The notes beneath the pieces were generated by a model, which made no database searches, was not told where the DNA came from, and saw only the letters and a list, made by a program, of their open reading frames with translations. A stretch of 64,000 nucleotides of DNA from Falsiroseomonas sp050563525 (GTDB lineage Bacteria > Pseudomonadota > Alphaproteobacteria > Acetobacterales > Acetobacteraceae), in NCBI RefSeq assembly GCF_050563525.1, contig NZ_JBNXUN010000010.1, positions 62,001-126,000 on the forward strand, in the 5' to 3' direction. The stretch's first letter is position 1, and each line of letters starts with the position of its first letter. Both the position numbers and the translations under genes were made by a program. Below are positions 53,289 to 61,597 of the stretch, one piece after another.

Positions 53289-53753
53289 TTACGGCAAGCG
53301 CACGCTTCCAGCTGGCTCGCCCCCATGGGACGCATTGGTGCAGTGGCCATGCGCAAAGTCGGCCAGCGTCTCAATGATGCGGCACTCCCCAACCACCCCG
53401 CCCTCGCAACTCGTCGCCATGCGGACCAGCTCGGCGCGGAGCGCCCCCAGCCTTTTAAGGCGCGCGTCGATTTCGGCGATCTGTGCGGTGGCCAGGGCAT
53501 GCGCCCGCGTGCAGTCGGCATCCGGCTGGTCTGCAAGATCCAGAAGTGCCCTGATCGCGTCGCTCTCGAATCCCAGCTCTCGCGCATGGCGAATGAAGCC
53601 AAGGCGGCGCAGATGCGCCACGCCATAGGCACGGTGGCCGCCGGCGGTGCGGGCCGGCGGCGGCAGCCAGCCCTCCTGCTCATACCACCTGATCGTCGTC
53701 GCCTTGACGCCCGTGGCGCGGGAAAGGTCGCCGATCGCATAGGTCTCCATCAT
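53289..53753 (-). CDS. MerR family metal-responsive regulator
   Basis: A 154-residue regulator. The N-terminal winged helix (YAIGDLSRATGVKATTIRWYEQEGWL, in pieces at about 4-29) is followed by the dimer helix. The C-terminal effector loop has Cys residues (TSCEGGVVGECRIIETLADF and HGHC near the end), like those that bind zinc, lead or copper in ZntR-type members. It is coupled to the upstream MntR-like gene by a 4-base ATGA overlap, which favours the start at 53753. It is a candidate for controlling the MerR-type operators in this region. Confidence 0.85.
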   Translation of the reverse strand: MMETYAIGDLSRATGVKATTIRWYEQEGWLPPPARTAGGHRAYGVAHLRRLGFIRHARELGFESDAIRALLDLADQPDADCTRAHALATAQIAEIDARLKRLGALRAELVRMATSCEGGVVGECRIIETLADFAHGHCTNASHGGEPAGSVRLP

Positions 53754-54202
53754 CCGCCTCCTGAGCTGCGGGTTTCCAGGAATCGCGCGAAGGCGGCCAG
53801 GGCCTTGTCGCTTGCGTGGTGTTCCAGCCCCTCGGCATCCGCCTCTGCCGTTTCGGCGTCGAGACCGACCGCCAGCAGGAAGCGGACCATCAACTCGTGT
53901 CGTGCGCGGGCGGCGGCGGCGACCGCAAGCCCGGCCTCGGTCAGGAACAGGCCGCGATAGGGTTTTGTCTCCACCAGCCCATCGCGCTGCAGCCGCGACA
54001 CCGTCGCCGCCACGGTGGGCTGTGCCACGCCCATTCGGCGGGCGATGTCCACCGCGCGCGCCTCGCCCTCCTCCGTCAGCAGGTCGGCGATCAGCTCGAC
54101 GTAATCCTCCGCAATAGCCGTCCGGTCCGCCTCGCGCTGCTGCGCAAAGCGGGCGGCCTGGTCTTCGGCGGGCGGCAGGCGTTTGGGAGGCGCGCTCGTC
54201 AT
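53750..54202 (-). CDS. mntR: MntR/DtxR-type manganese-responsive regulator
   Basis: A 150-residue regulator. The region around residues 28-92 (YVELIADLLTEEGEARAVDI, then RRMGVAQPTVAATVSRL) is the DtxR/MntR helix-turn-helix, with LVETKPYRGLFLTEAG as its wing. The C-terminal half (about 95-150, including EGLEHHASDKAL) has His/Glu metal ligands. The ATG at MTSAPPKR is used. It forms an operon with the MerR gene, and its neighbour across the divergent intergenic region is the multicopper oxidase. Confidence 0.85.
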   Translation of the reverse strand: MTSAPPKRLPPAEDQAARFAQQREADRTAIAEDYVELIADLLTEEGEARAVDIARRMGVAQPTVAATVSRLQRDGLVETKPYRGLFLTEAGLAVAAAARARHELMVRFLLAVGLDAETAEADAEGLEHHASDKALAAFARFLETRSSGGG

Positions 54203-54325
54203 GGGTGCGCATGATGCCCGGTGCAAGCCGGTGCTTGCAATCTTGCAACAGCTTGGTAGTGTAGCACTGGCTTAATTTAGAAGTTTGTGCTGGCTCTGGT
54301 TGGCTTGGCAAGAGGATGTAGCGGG

Positions 54326-55429
54326 ATGTTCTCGATACCGAAGCGACGCCTGCTGGCAGGCGCAGGCGTGTCGCTGGGAGCCATTGCTGCCCCGCTGGCG
54401 GCCAGTGTCGCTGTGCGCAGCGCGCTGGGCCAGGCGCAGCCCCCTGCCGCATCGCATGGCGGGCATCAGGCCGGGCATAGCGCTCCGGGTATGGAGGGCG
54501 AGAATGCTGTGATTGGCCAGGTCGATCACGCCCGCAACGGCTTCGATCCGCATGAAATCTTGACCGATTGGGATGTCGGCGAGGTCACGACCGATGCGCA
54601 GGGCCGCCGGGTGCGCGAATGGTTGGTGACCGCGGTGGACAAGGAGGTGGAGGTGGCGCCCGGGCTGATGTTCCCAGCTTGGACTTTCAACGGCCGCATT
54701 CCCGGTCCGACGCTGCGCTGCACCGAGGGCGATCGGCTGCGCGTCGTCTTCAACAACGGAAGCGCCCATCCGCACACCATGCATTTCCACGGCATCCATT
54801 CCTGGCGCATGGACGGCGTGTCCTATGCCGGCCTGGTGCAGCCCGGCGGGACGTTCACATACGAGTTCGACGCCAAGCCCTTCGGCTGCCACCTCTACCA
54901 CTGCCACGCGCTGCCGCTGAAGCGGCATATCCACAAGGGCATGTACGGCGCCTTCATCGTGGACCCTGATCCGGCCCGGCATCCCGATGCCATCGCCGTG
55001 GCCGAATCCCGCCTGCTCGGTTCCGGCCGCAATGCCGAATGGCAGGAGATCATGATCTGCATGAACGCCTTCGACACCAACTTTGATGACGAGAACGAGA
55101 TCTACGCCGCCAATACCATCCCCTTCGCCTATCAGCAGAAGCCAATCCGCGTAGAACGCGGCCGCAAGCTGCGCATCTACCTCGTCAACATCACCGAATT
55201 CGACCCGATCAATTCCTTCCACGTCCATGGCAACTTCTTCGACTACTACGACCACGGCACCACGCTGACGCCGACGTCGCGCATGGTGGACACGATCATG
55301 CAGTGCCAGGGCCAGCGCGGCATCATCGAGATGGATTGGTCCGAGCACGAGCCCGGCCAGTACATGTTCCATGCGCACCAGTCCGAGTTCGCCGAACTCG
55401 GCTGGATGAGCCACTTCGAGGTGGTGTGA
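54326..55429 (+). CDS. multicopper oxidase with Tat-like signal
   Basis: A 367-residue exported copper oxidase. The N-terminus MFSIPKRRLLAGAGVSLG is a likely Tat-type signal (RR). Copper-binding blocks are HFHGIHSW (153-160), YHCHALPLKRH (191-201), NSFHVHGNFFDYY (near 296-308) and MFHAHQSEFAELGWM near the end. It is a short two-domain type, like nitrite-reductase-like MCOs, and lacks the third domain of classic laccases. The substrate could be Cu(I), Fe(II) or Mn(II). It is coupled (TGATG) to the ZIP gene and divergent from mntR. Confidence 0.85.
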   Translation: MFSIPKRRLLAGAGVSLGAIAAPLAASVAVRSALGQAQPPAASHGGHQAGHSAPGMEGENAVIGQVDHARNGFDPHEILTDWDVGEVTTDAQGRRVREWLVTAVDKEVEVAPGLMFPAWTFNGRIPGPTLRCTEGDRLRVVFNNGSAHPHTMHFHGIHSWRMDGVSYAGLVQPGGTFTYEFDAKPFGCHLYHCHALPLKRHIHKGMYGAFIVDPDPARHPDAIAVAESRLLGSGRNAEWQEIMICMNAFDTNFDDENEIYAANTIPFAYQQKPIRVERGRKLRIYLVNITEFDPINSFHVHGNFFDYYDHGTTLTPTSRMVDTIMQCQGQRGIIEMDWSEHEPGQYMFHAHQSEFAELGWMSHFEVV

Positions 55430-56619
55430 TGGCACCCGACACTAACCCCGCCCAAGCCCTCGCCCGCCCGGCCTCGCCGTGGCGCACCGCGTTCTGGTTG
55501 CTGCTGCCGCTGGCCGTGCTGTTCGGCATCTTGGCGTTGCTGATCCTTGGCAAGCCGTTGGAGCGGCTGACCGAAGGCTCGCCGCCAGTAGAGAAGGTGA
55601 GCTTCGAGCGCGTCCGTCTGACTCCCGGGCTGATCTCCGTCTCAATCCGCGCCGATGGTTCGCAGCCGGTGACGATCGCGCAGGTGCAGGTGGACGCTGC
55701 CTTCCGCACCTTCGCGGTCGACCCGCCGGGCCCGATCGACCGGCTCGGCACCGCGCGCATCGACATCCCCTACCCCTGGGTGGATGGCGAAGGCCACAAG
55801 GTCGTGCTGCTGTCCTCGACCGGCGCGGCGTTCGAGCGGGAGATCGAGGTGGCGCGCCCGACGCCGACCTTCGATGCGCCGACGCTCGCCATCCTCGCGC
55901 TGGTCGGCATCCTGCTGGGCGTGGCACCGGTTGCGACCGGGCTGCTCGCCTTCCCGGCGCTCGGTACGCTCAGCCCAGCCGGCATGCGCTTCGTGCTGGC
56001 GCTCACTGTTGGGCTGCTCGGCTACCTGTTCCTTGACACGCTAAGCGAGGGGCTGGAACAGGCGGCCGGTGCGCTGGAGCGCCTGCGCGCTCAGGCTGCG
56101 GTCTGGGTGACGATGATCATCAGCGCCGGCGCGCTTATGCTGCTTGGCCGCCGCGGCGGACGCGCGCCGGAAGGCGCGGCACTAGCCGCCTTCATCGCCT
56201 TCGGCATCGGCCTGCACAACCTTGGTGAAGGCCTTGCGGTCGGCGCGGCGATCGCGGCGGGGGAAGCCGCGCTGGCCACCTTCCTCGTGGTCGGCTTCAC
56301 CATCCACAATGTCAGCGAGGGGTTCGGCATTGCCGCGCCGCTCGTCGGCCGGCGACCGCGGCTACTCACCTTCGTCGGCCTCGCCGCGCTGGCGGGGCTG
56401 CCAGCGGTACCGGGCGTCTGGATCGGCGCGCAGGCGGTCAGCCCGTTCTGGATGGCGATCTGCTTCGGCATCGGCGCTGGCGCGATCCTGCAGGTAATCA
56501 TCGAGGTCACCGGGCTGATCGTCCGGCGCGAGGGGAGCGGCGCGCTGCTCTCGCCTGCCGCCCTCGGCGGTGTCGGAGCGGGTCTCGCGGTGATGTACCT
56601 GACGGCGCTGTTTGTCTGA
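55429..56619 (+). CDS. ZIP family metal transporter with N-terminal extra domain
   Basis: A 396-residue membrane protein. A first membrane segment (about 19-41) is followed by a soluble beta-type domain (about 45-135), which I do not recognise as ZIP. A ZIP-type core follows (about 145-395), with the metal-binding GLHNLGEGLAVGAA and FTIHNVSEGFGIAAP. ZIPs move zinc, iron or manganese into the cytoplasm. The ATG overlaps the multicopper oxidase stop, so it is coupled to it; the pair may pass one metal from oxidation to transport. Confidence 0.85.
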   Translation: MAPDTNPAQALARPASPWRTAFWLLLPLAVLFGILALLILGKPLERLTEGSPPVEKVSFERVRLTPGLISVSIRADGSQPVTIAQVQVDAAFRTFAVDPPGPIDRLGTARIDIPYPWVDGEGHKVVLLSSTGAAFEREIEVARPTPTFDAPTLAILALVGILLGVAPVATGLLAFPALGTLSPAGMRFVLALTVGLLGYLFLDTLSEGLEQAAGALERLRAQAAVWVTMIISAGALMLLGRRGGRAPEGAALAAFIAFGIGLHNLGEGLAVGAAIAAGEAALATFLVVGFTIHNVSEGFGIAAPLVGRRPRLLTFVGLAALAGLPAVPGVWIGAQAVSPFWMAICFGIGAGAILQVIIEVTGLIVRREGSGALLSPAALGGVGAGLAVMYLTALFV

Positions 56620-56720
56620 GGCCGGGTCGGGGGCGGTCAGCACGCAGGCGGCCATACAGCGCGTCAGCGGCCAGGGCGCGGGCGCGATGGAAGCCGCCGA
56701 TGAGCGGCGGTCAATCCGGC

Positions 56721-56984
56721 TCATTCGCCGGTTGTAGTAACCGGCCCACATCCAAGCTGATCGCCGCAGTCCGCGCCGTTCCCTTCGCCGGCCCGGATAG
56801 CCTGGATGGGCGGACACGGCACATCTGCATACGAGCAGAAGACGCAGCAATCCCCCCGTTTCGGGCGCAGGCGCGTGCCGCAGCCGGTGCACACGTAGAA
56901 GAACATGCACGCATCCGTCGGCATGGTTTCGGTTCGAGCGTGTCCGCAGTCCGGGCAGGTCAGCGTCGAGCGCAGGATCGCCAT
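56721..56984 (-). CDS. GDCCVFCSYG-type Cys-rich protein
   Basis: An 87-residue protein with eleven Cys, in CxxC pairs: CPDCGH, CTGCG and the core GDCCVFCSYADVPCPPIQ. This short family is often next to MerT-like genes in mercury or heavy-metal regions. It is probably a metal-binding or chaperone protein; no activity is known to me. It lies 4 bases after the MerT-like gene, so it is an operon. Confidence 0.75.
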   Translation of the reverse strand: MAILRSTLTCPDCGHARTETMPTDACMFFYVCTGCGTRLRPKRGDCCVFCSYADVPCPPIQAIRAGEGNGADCGDQLGCGPVTTTGE

Positions 56985-56988
56985 TACC

Positions 56989-57366
56989 TCAGGCGATCGC
57001 CACGGACAGGGACAGCAGCACGATGCCGGCCGCCAGCCCGGCCAGCGTGGTGCGACGGAGCGTGCCCCCCGGTGCGCAGGCCGCGCCCGGCGCGCAGGCC
57101 GTCGCGGCCCAGCGTCCGCGCCAGAGCAGGATGGCGGCGGCCGCCAAGCTGACCACGGCCGCCGCCAGGAGGACGCCCTGGTAGGGACCCGTGATGGCGG
57201 TAAGCTCAAGCAGCGATGTCGTGCCGACGCCGATCGTCGCGAACATGATCGGCAGCGCGCAGCAGGCCGCCGCACCCAGGCCGGCGAGAATGCCACCAGC
57301 CGTCAGGACCGCAGCGCCCGCCTGCCGCGCCTGGCCAGCCGAGGGGGTGAGGGTCGGTTCGGTCAT
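56989..57366 (-). CDS. mercuric transport protein MerT-like
   Basis: A 125-residue inner-membrane protein with three membrane segments. The first carries the paired Cys of MerT (AACCALPIMFATIGVG, near 34-49); a second Cys pair is in the loop CAPGAACAPGG (near 89-99). MerT moves Hg(II) to the cytoplasmic reductase MerA, but no merA is in the window. Its promoter is a MerR-type site at 57400-57430 facing it. Confidence 0.8.
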   Translation of the reverse strand: MTEPTLTPSAGQARQAGAAVLTAGGILAGLGAAACCALPIMFATIGVGTTSLLELTAITGPYQGVLLAAAVVSLAAAAILLWRGRWAATACAPGAACAPGGTLRRTTLAGLAAGIVLLSLSVAIA

Positions 57367-57399
57367 CGCTCGATGCCTTTCGCTTAATGTACCGCCAGC

Positions 57400-57430
57400 A
57401 GGCTACGATCTGTAGTGACTATAGACTCAA
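57400..57430 (-). promoter_or_regulatory. MerR-type promoter for the MerT-like gene
   Basis: On the minus strand: -35 TTGAGT (57425-57430), a 19-bp spacer, and -10 TAGCCT (57400-57405). The spacer contains the dyad CTATAG-TCA-CTACAG (57410-57424). This is the classic MerR arrangement. It lies between the MerT-like gene and the divergent MerR gene, so one operator could serve both. Confidence 0.8.
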
Positions 57431-57454
57431 GCTCCATTCGCCAGGGAGGCTGCG

Positions 57455-57880
57455 GTGGCCAATGCGCCCGCCATGACGATCGGCGGCCTGTCGCGAGCGA
57501 CAGGGTGCAAGATCGAGACCATCCGCTACTACGAGCGCATCGGCGTCCTGCCGCGTGCCGAGCGCCGCGGGCGATACCGTGTCTTCAAAGCCGCGCATGT
57601 CGAACGGCTAGCCTTCGTGCGGCGCGCCCGTGCGCTCAGCTTTACGCTGGACGAGGTCCGCGCCCTGGTTGCGCTCGCCAGCGCGCCCGGCGGCAACTGC
57701 GCGGAGAGCCGCGCGCTCGCGGCCGGGCACCTCACAGCCGTGCACGCGCGCATCGCCGATCTCCAGGCGATGGCAGCGGTGCTGACCGAAGCGGTGCGGC
57801 TATGCGATGCAGGGCTCGACCAGTCCTGCCCCCTAATCGCCACCCTCGGGACACGTGTCACGGCGGCGGCTCCGACTTGA
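57455..57880 (+). CDS. MerR family regulator, divergent from merT
   Basis: A 141-residue regulator. The HTH start is MTIGGLSRATGCKIETIRYY (from residue 7), followed by the Glu/Arg-rich dimer helix. Cys residues are in GGNCAESRA (near 86), RLCDAG and QSCPLIATL near the C-terminus, where MerR-type mercury or heavy-metal ligands sit. The GTG start and a downstream ATG are both possible. It is transcribed away from merT, and its own stop overlaps the next MerR-type promoter. Confidence 0.85.
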   Translation: MANAPAMTIGGLSRATGCKIETIRYYERIGVLPRAERRGRYRVFKAAHVERLAFVRRARALSFTLDEVRALVALASAPGGNCAESRALAAGHLTAVHARIADLQAMAAVLTEAVRLCDAGLDQSCPLIATLGTRVTAAAPT

Positions 57881-57907
57881 CCTTCCCATTAGGGTAAACC
57901 CGAGAAT
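57877..57907 (+). promoter_or_regulatory. CueR/MerR-type promoter before the DUF411 gene
   Basis: TTGACC (57877-57882), a 19-bp spacer (TTCCCATTAGGGTAAACCC), and GAGAAT (57902-57907). The spacer holds a TTCCC/GGGTAA dyad, like copper-responsive CueR sites (TTGACCTTCCC). Its -35 overlaps the stop of the preceding regulator. Confidence 0.75.
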
Positions 57908-57959
57908 GCCGCGGGCGGTGCGCTTTGCCGTCCGCCCCGGCTGCCATGAGGAACGCCAG

Positions 57960-58415
57960 ATGCCGTCACGCCGCTCCCTTCTTGCTGCCGCCGCGCTCGC
58001 GGTGTTGCCGATCCCCGCCCTTGCCCAGCGCGTCACGCGCATCTCCGTCTGGCGCGACCCGAGCTGCGGCTGCTGTTCCGGCTGGGTGGCGCATCTCCGC
58101 GCGGAGGGCTTTGCCGTGGACGACCAAGTGGTGCGGTCGGTCGCCCCGGTGCGCCGGCGGCTCGGCACGCCGGCCGACCTGCTCTCCTGCCATGCCGGGG
58201 AGGTCGAGGGCTTCGCGCTCGAAGGCCACGTGCCCGCCGCGGCGATCCGGCACCTGCTGGCCGAACGACCTGTCGGCGTGAGGGGCCTTGCCGTGCCAGA
58301 GATGCCGGTGGGCTCGCCGGGCATGGAAGTGCCGGGGCAGCCCGCCGACAGCTACGAGGTCATCGCCTTCGGTGAGGCGCCGCACCGCCCCTACATGCGC
58401 TTCCACGGCGCCTAA
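57960..58415 (+). CDS. DUF411 family periplasmic metal-binding protein
   Basis: A 151-residue exported protein with a signal peptide (PSRRSLLAAAALAVLPIPALA, about 2-22, Tat-like RR). The DUF411 core begins VWRDPSCGCCSGWVAHLR (near 29-46), with the CxCC motif, and LLSCHAGEVEGFALEGHVPA later. The family is linked to copper resistance (CopG-like). The start follows the CueR-type promoter, with GAGGA 9 bases before the ATG. Confidence 0.85.
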   Translation: MPSRRSLLAAAALAVLPIPALAQRVTRISVWRDPSCGCCSGWVAHLRAEGFAVDDQVVRSVAPVRRRLGTPADLLSCHAGEVEGFALEGHVPAAAIRHLLAERPVGVRGLAVPEMPVGSPGMEVPGQPADSYEVIAFGEAPHRPYMRFHGA

Positions 58416-58441
58416 CCGGCCTGACCGGCGAGTTCGCCAAG

Positions 58442-59260
58442 ATGGCCGCCGAGGCGACAATCCGGCTTGCTGCGTTCCTTGGCGTGCTGGCGGCCATGGT
58501 CTTCGCCGAGCGGATCTGGGCGCGCGGCGTGGCGCGGCCGCTCGGCTGGCGGCGCTGGCCGGCCAACCTGGCATTACCGGTGATCGGCTCCGCCCTGCTG
58601 CGGCTGGTGGCGCCGGCCGGAGCGGTAGGCGTGGCGGTCTGGGCGGAGGCGCGGGGCCTCGGCCTGCTGCCGGCCCTGGGTGCGCCGTTTTGGCTCGCCC
58701 TGCCGCTGGCGGTCCTGGTGCTGGACCTGTCGATCTACTGGCAGCACCGGATGTTCCACCATGTCCCGGCACTGTGGCGGCTGCACCGGATGCACCATGC
58801 GGACCCGGAGCTGGATGCCACGACGGGGCTGCGATTCCATCCTGTTGAAATCCTGCTCTCGCTTGGCATCAAGGTGGCGGTTGTCGTGGCACTCGGCGCG
58901 CCGCCCGTGGCGGTCTTGGCCTTCGAGGTGCTGCTGAACGCCACCAGCCTGTTCAACCATGCCGACATCCGCATTCCGGCTCGCATGGAACGCTGGCTGC
59001 GGCGCCTGGTGGTGACGCCGGACATGCACCGGACCCACCATTCCGAGGTCCGGGCGGAGACCGATAGCTGCTTCGGCTTCTGCCTGCCCTGGTGGGACCA
59101 CCTGTTCGGCAGCTACAGGGCCGCCCCGGCGGCGGGGCTCGAGGGCGCGGTGATCGGGGTGCCAGGCTGGCGCACCGCCAAGGAGCAAAGGCTGGATCGC
59201 CTCCTGCTGCAGCCCCTGGCCAACACGCCGCCTGCCAGTTTCCCTCAGAAAGGGGCTTGA
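58442..59260 (+). CDS. sterol desaturase/fatty acid hydroxylase family protein
   Basis: A 272-residue membrane protein with four or so membrane segments. It carries the di-iron histidine boxes of this family: YWQHRMFHHVP (near 99-109), HRMHHADPE (near 113-121) and DMHRTHHSEVRAET near 195-208. The substrate lipid is unknown. It starts 26 bases after the DUF411 gene, so it is probably in the same transcript. Its role in a metal region may be membrane adjustment, an inference. Confidence 0.85.
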   Translation: MAAEATIRLAAFLGVLAAMVFAERIWARGVARPLGWRRWPANLALPVIGSALLRLVAPAGAVGVAVWAEARGLGLLPALGAPFWLALPLAVLVLDLSIYWQHRMFHHVPALWRLHRMHHADPELDATTGLRFHPVEILLSLGIKVAVVVALGAPPVAVLAFEVLLNATSLFNHADIRIPARMERWLRRLVVTPDMHRTHHSEVRAETDSCFGFCLPWWDHLFGSYRAAPAAGLEGAVIGVPGWRTAKEQRLDRLLLQPLANTPPASFPQKGA

Positions 59261-59287
59261 ACCTCCAGCCACTAGAAGTCCCATACC
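59257..59287 (+). promoter_or_regulatory. MerR-type promoter before the P-type ATPase gene
   Basis: TTGAAC (59257-59262), a 19-bp spacer with the dyad CTCCAG-CCA-CTAGAAG, and CATACC (59282-59287). It resembles ZntR/CadR-type sites (TTGACTCTAG..CTAGAGT). It overlaps the stop of the preceding gene and starts 18 bases before the ATPase ATG. Confidence 0.7.
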
Positions 59288-59304
59288 ATGCCCAACGGGA
59301 TGGG

Positions 59305-61524
59305 ATGACGCGGATGAACGCGACAACACGGCTGGCCTGGCGGGTCGAGGGCATGGATTGCGCCGGCTGCGTCGCCAAGGTGACGCGGGCCGTCGAACGA
59401 CTGCCCGGCGTGGGCGACGTCGAGGTGAACCTGATGGCGGAGCGGCTGTCGCTCTCACTGGCCCCTGGCGCCACCACGCCTGAGGCTGTCGTGAAGCAGG
59501 TGGCGGCGCTCGGTTACACGGCGACGACGCTGGCGCCGGCGGCGGCTTCGGATCAGCAGGCGCCTGGACAGCACCATGCCGGGCACGACCACGATGCGGC
59601 GCCGGCCCCGCATGGTCACGGCCATGACCATGACGATCCCGCGGATGCCGAGAAGGCCTGGTGGGCCACCTCCAAGGCGAAGCTCGTCTGGCTGCTCGGC
59701 GGCCTGGTGGTCGGCGCCTATGGGCTGTCTCTCGCCCTGCCGGAGCGCCTGACCTACCCGCTGTTCCTGGCCGCGACGCTGATCGCCCTGGTGCCCTTTG
59801 GGCGCCGTGCCTGGGCGCTTGCCCGGGCCGGAACGCCCTTCTCCATCGAAACCCTGATGGTGACGGCAGCCGCCGGCGCCACGGTCATTGGCGCGGCGGA
59901 GGAGGCCGCGGTCGTCGTGCTGCTCTTCGCCGTGGGCGAATTGCTGGAGAATGTCGCCGCCGGTCGCGCTCGCGCCGGCATCCGCGCCCTGGCCGACCTC
60001 ATGCCGCGCGTGGCGCTGCGCCTGCGCGCGGATGGCAGCACCGAGCAGTTGCCCGCCGACAGGTTGGCGGTTGGCGACCTGGTATTGGTGCGGCCAGGTG
60101 ACCGGGTACCTTGCGACGGCACCATCGAGGACGGTACCTCGGCACTGGATGAAAGTGCGGTGACCGGCGAAAGCATCCCGGTTTCGCGCGGACCGGGCGA
60201 GGCGGTGGTTGCCGGGTCGATCAACGCCGATGGCGCGCTGCGGGTCCGCGTGACGCGCGCCGCCTCCGACAACACCATCGCCCGCATCATCCGCATGGTG
60301 GAGGACGCGACCGCCTCACGTGCGCCGACCCAGCGTTTCATCGAGCGCTTCTCGGAGTGGTGGACTCCCGGGGCGATGATCGTCTCGGCCCTGGTGATCC
60401 TGGTGCCGCCCTTCCTGCTGGGCTGGGACTGGGGCACCAGCCTCTATCGCGGCCTGGCGGTGCTGCTGATCGCCTGCCCCTGCGCTCTGGTGATCTCGGT
60501 GCCGGCCGCCATGGCCTCCGGCCTCTCGGCCGGCGCCAGGCGCGGGCTCCTTGTCAAGGGAGGCGCGGCGCTGGAAGCCATCGGCGCCGCCCGCACCGTC
60601 GCCTTCGACAAGACTGGCACCCTGACCGAGGGCCGCCCGCGCGTGACGGACATCCTGCCGGCGCCCGGCCAGACGGAGCAGCAGGTTCTCGAACTCGCGG
60701 CGGCCGTCGAGCAGGGCTCGGCGCATCCGCTGGCCAAGGCCATTCTGGCCGAAGCCGAGGCGCGGGGCCTCGCCCTTCCGGTTGCAACCGACCTCGCCGC
60801 CATTCCCGGCAAGGCGGTCACGGCCGCGATCGGCGGACGCCTCATCGGCGTCGGCAGCCCGCGCCATGCCCGCGAGGCCGGCGCCCAGCTTGGCGACCTC
60901 GACAAGGAGCTGGCGCGACTGGAGACCGAGGGCAAGACCGTCGCCGTCCTGCTCGCTGACAGCACCATGCTTGGGTTGATCGCGCTGCGCGACGAGCCGC
61001 GCGCGGATGCGCGCGAAGGTATCGCGGCTCTCTCGGCGCTTGGCGTGCGGCCGGTGATGCTGACGGGCGACAACCGCCGCACCGGCGAGGCCATCGCCGT
61101 CTCGCTCGGCCTGGACGTGAAGGCGGAACTGCTGCCGGACGACAAGCTGCGGGAGATCGGCCGCCTGATGGAGGGCGGCCCGGTCGTCATGGTCGGCGAC
61201 GGCATCAACGATGCGCCGGCGTTGGCGGCAGCCTCCGTCGGCGTGGCGATGGGCGGCGGCACCGACGTGGCGCTGGAGACGGCGGATGCCGCGGTGCTGA
61301 AGGACCGCGTAACGGGCGTGGCGGAGCTGGTCTCCCTGTCGCGGGCGACCATGGCCAACGTGAAGCAGAACGTGGCGGTGGCGGTCGGGCTGAAGGGCGT
61401 GTTCCTGGTGACGACGCTGATCGGCCTGACCGGCCTCTGGCCGGCGATCCTGGCCGATACCGGGGCCACCGTGCTGGTCACGCTGAATGCCTTGCGCCTG
61501 CTGGGGTGGCGGCCCCGAGCTTGA
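59305..61524 (+). CDS. heavy-metal P1B-type ATPase (Zn/Cd/Pb exporter-like)
   Basis: A 739-residue metal-exporting P-type ATPase. The N-terminal HMA domain has GMDCAGC (16-22); a His/Asp-rich linker follows (about 85-115: QHHAGHDHD, HGHGHDHDD). The core has the TGES loop, the metal-channel CPC (Cys391, Cys393), the phosphorylated Asp435 (DKTGT), HP of the N-domain and GDGINDAP near 633. A short C-terminal tail with no extra His-rich stretch suggests ZntA/CadA rather than copper. The ATG at MTRMNATTRL is used. Confidence 0.93.
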   Translation: MTRMNATTRLAWRVEGMDCAGCVAKVTRAVERLPGVGDVEVNLMAERLSLSLAPGATTPEAVVKQVAALGYTATTLAPAAASDQQAPGQHHAGHDHDAAPAPHGHGHDHDDPADAEKAWWATSKAKLVWLLGGLVVGAYGLSLALPERLTYPLFLAATLIALVPFGRRAWALARAGTPFSIETLMVTAAAGATVIGAAEEAAVVVLLFAVGELLENVAAGRARAGIRALADLMPRVALRLRADGSTEQLPADRLAVGDLVLVRPGDRVPCDGTIEDGTSALDESAVTGESIPVSRGPGEAVVAGSINADGALRVRVTRAASDNTIARIIRMVEDATASRAPTQRFIERFSEWWTPGAMIVSALVILVPPFLLGWDWGTSLYRGLAVLLIACPCALVISVPAAMASGLSAGARRGLLVKGGAALEAIGAARTVAFDKTGTLTEGRPRVTDILPAPGQTEQQVLELAAAVEQGSAHPLAKAILAEAEARGLALPVATDLAAIPGKAVTAAIGGRLIGVGSPRHAREAGAQLGDLDKELARLETEGKTVAVLLADSTMLGLIALRDEPRADAREGIAALSALGVRPVMLTGDNRRTGEAIAVSLGLDVKAELLPDDKLREIGRLMEGGPVVMVGDGINDAPALAAASVGVAMGGGTDVALETADAAVLKDRVTGVAELVSLSRATMANVKQNVAVAVGLKGVFLVTTLIGLTGLWPAILADTGATVLVTLNALRLLGWRPRA

Positions 61525-61597
61525 TGGGGGCGGCCGGAAGGCGGGCTCCAGCGGGGCATGAGGAGCGGGGCGATCATACCCGCCGGAAATCCTGATT

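Noticed and set aside
54203..54325. MntR or MerR operator between mntR and the multicopper oxidase gene.
   Set aside because: TTGCAA repeats and an AGTG-TAG-CACT palindrome are present, but no promoter with a 19-bp spacer and no known MntR box fits. Not listed as a feature.
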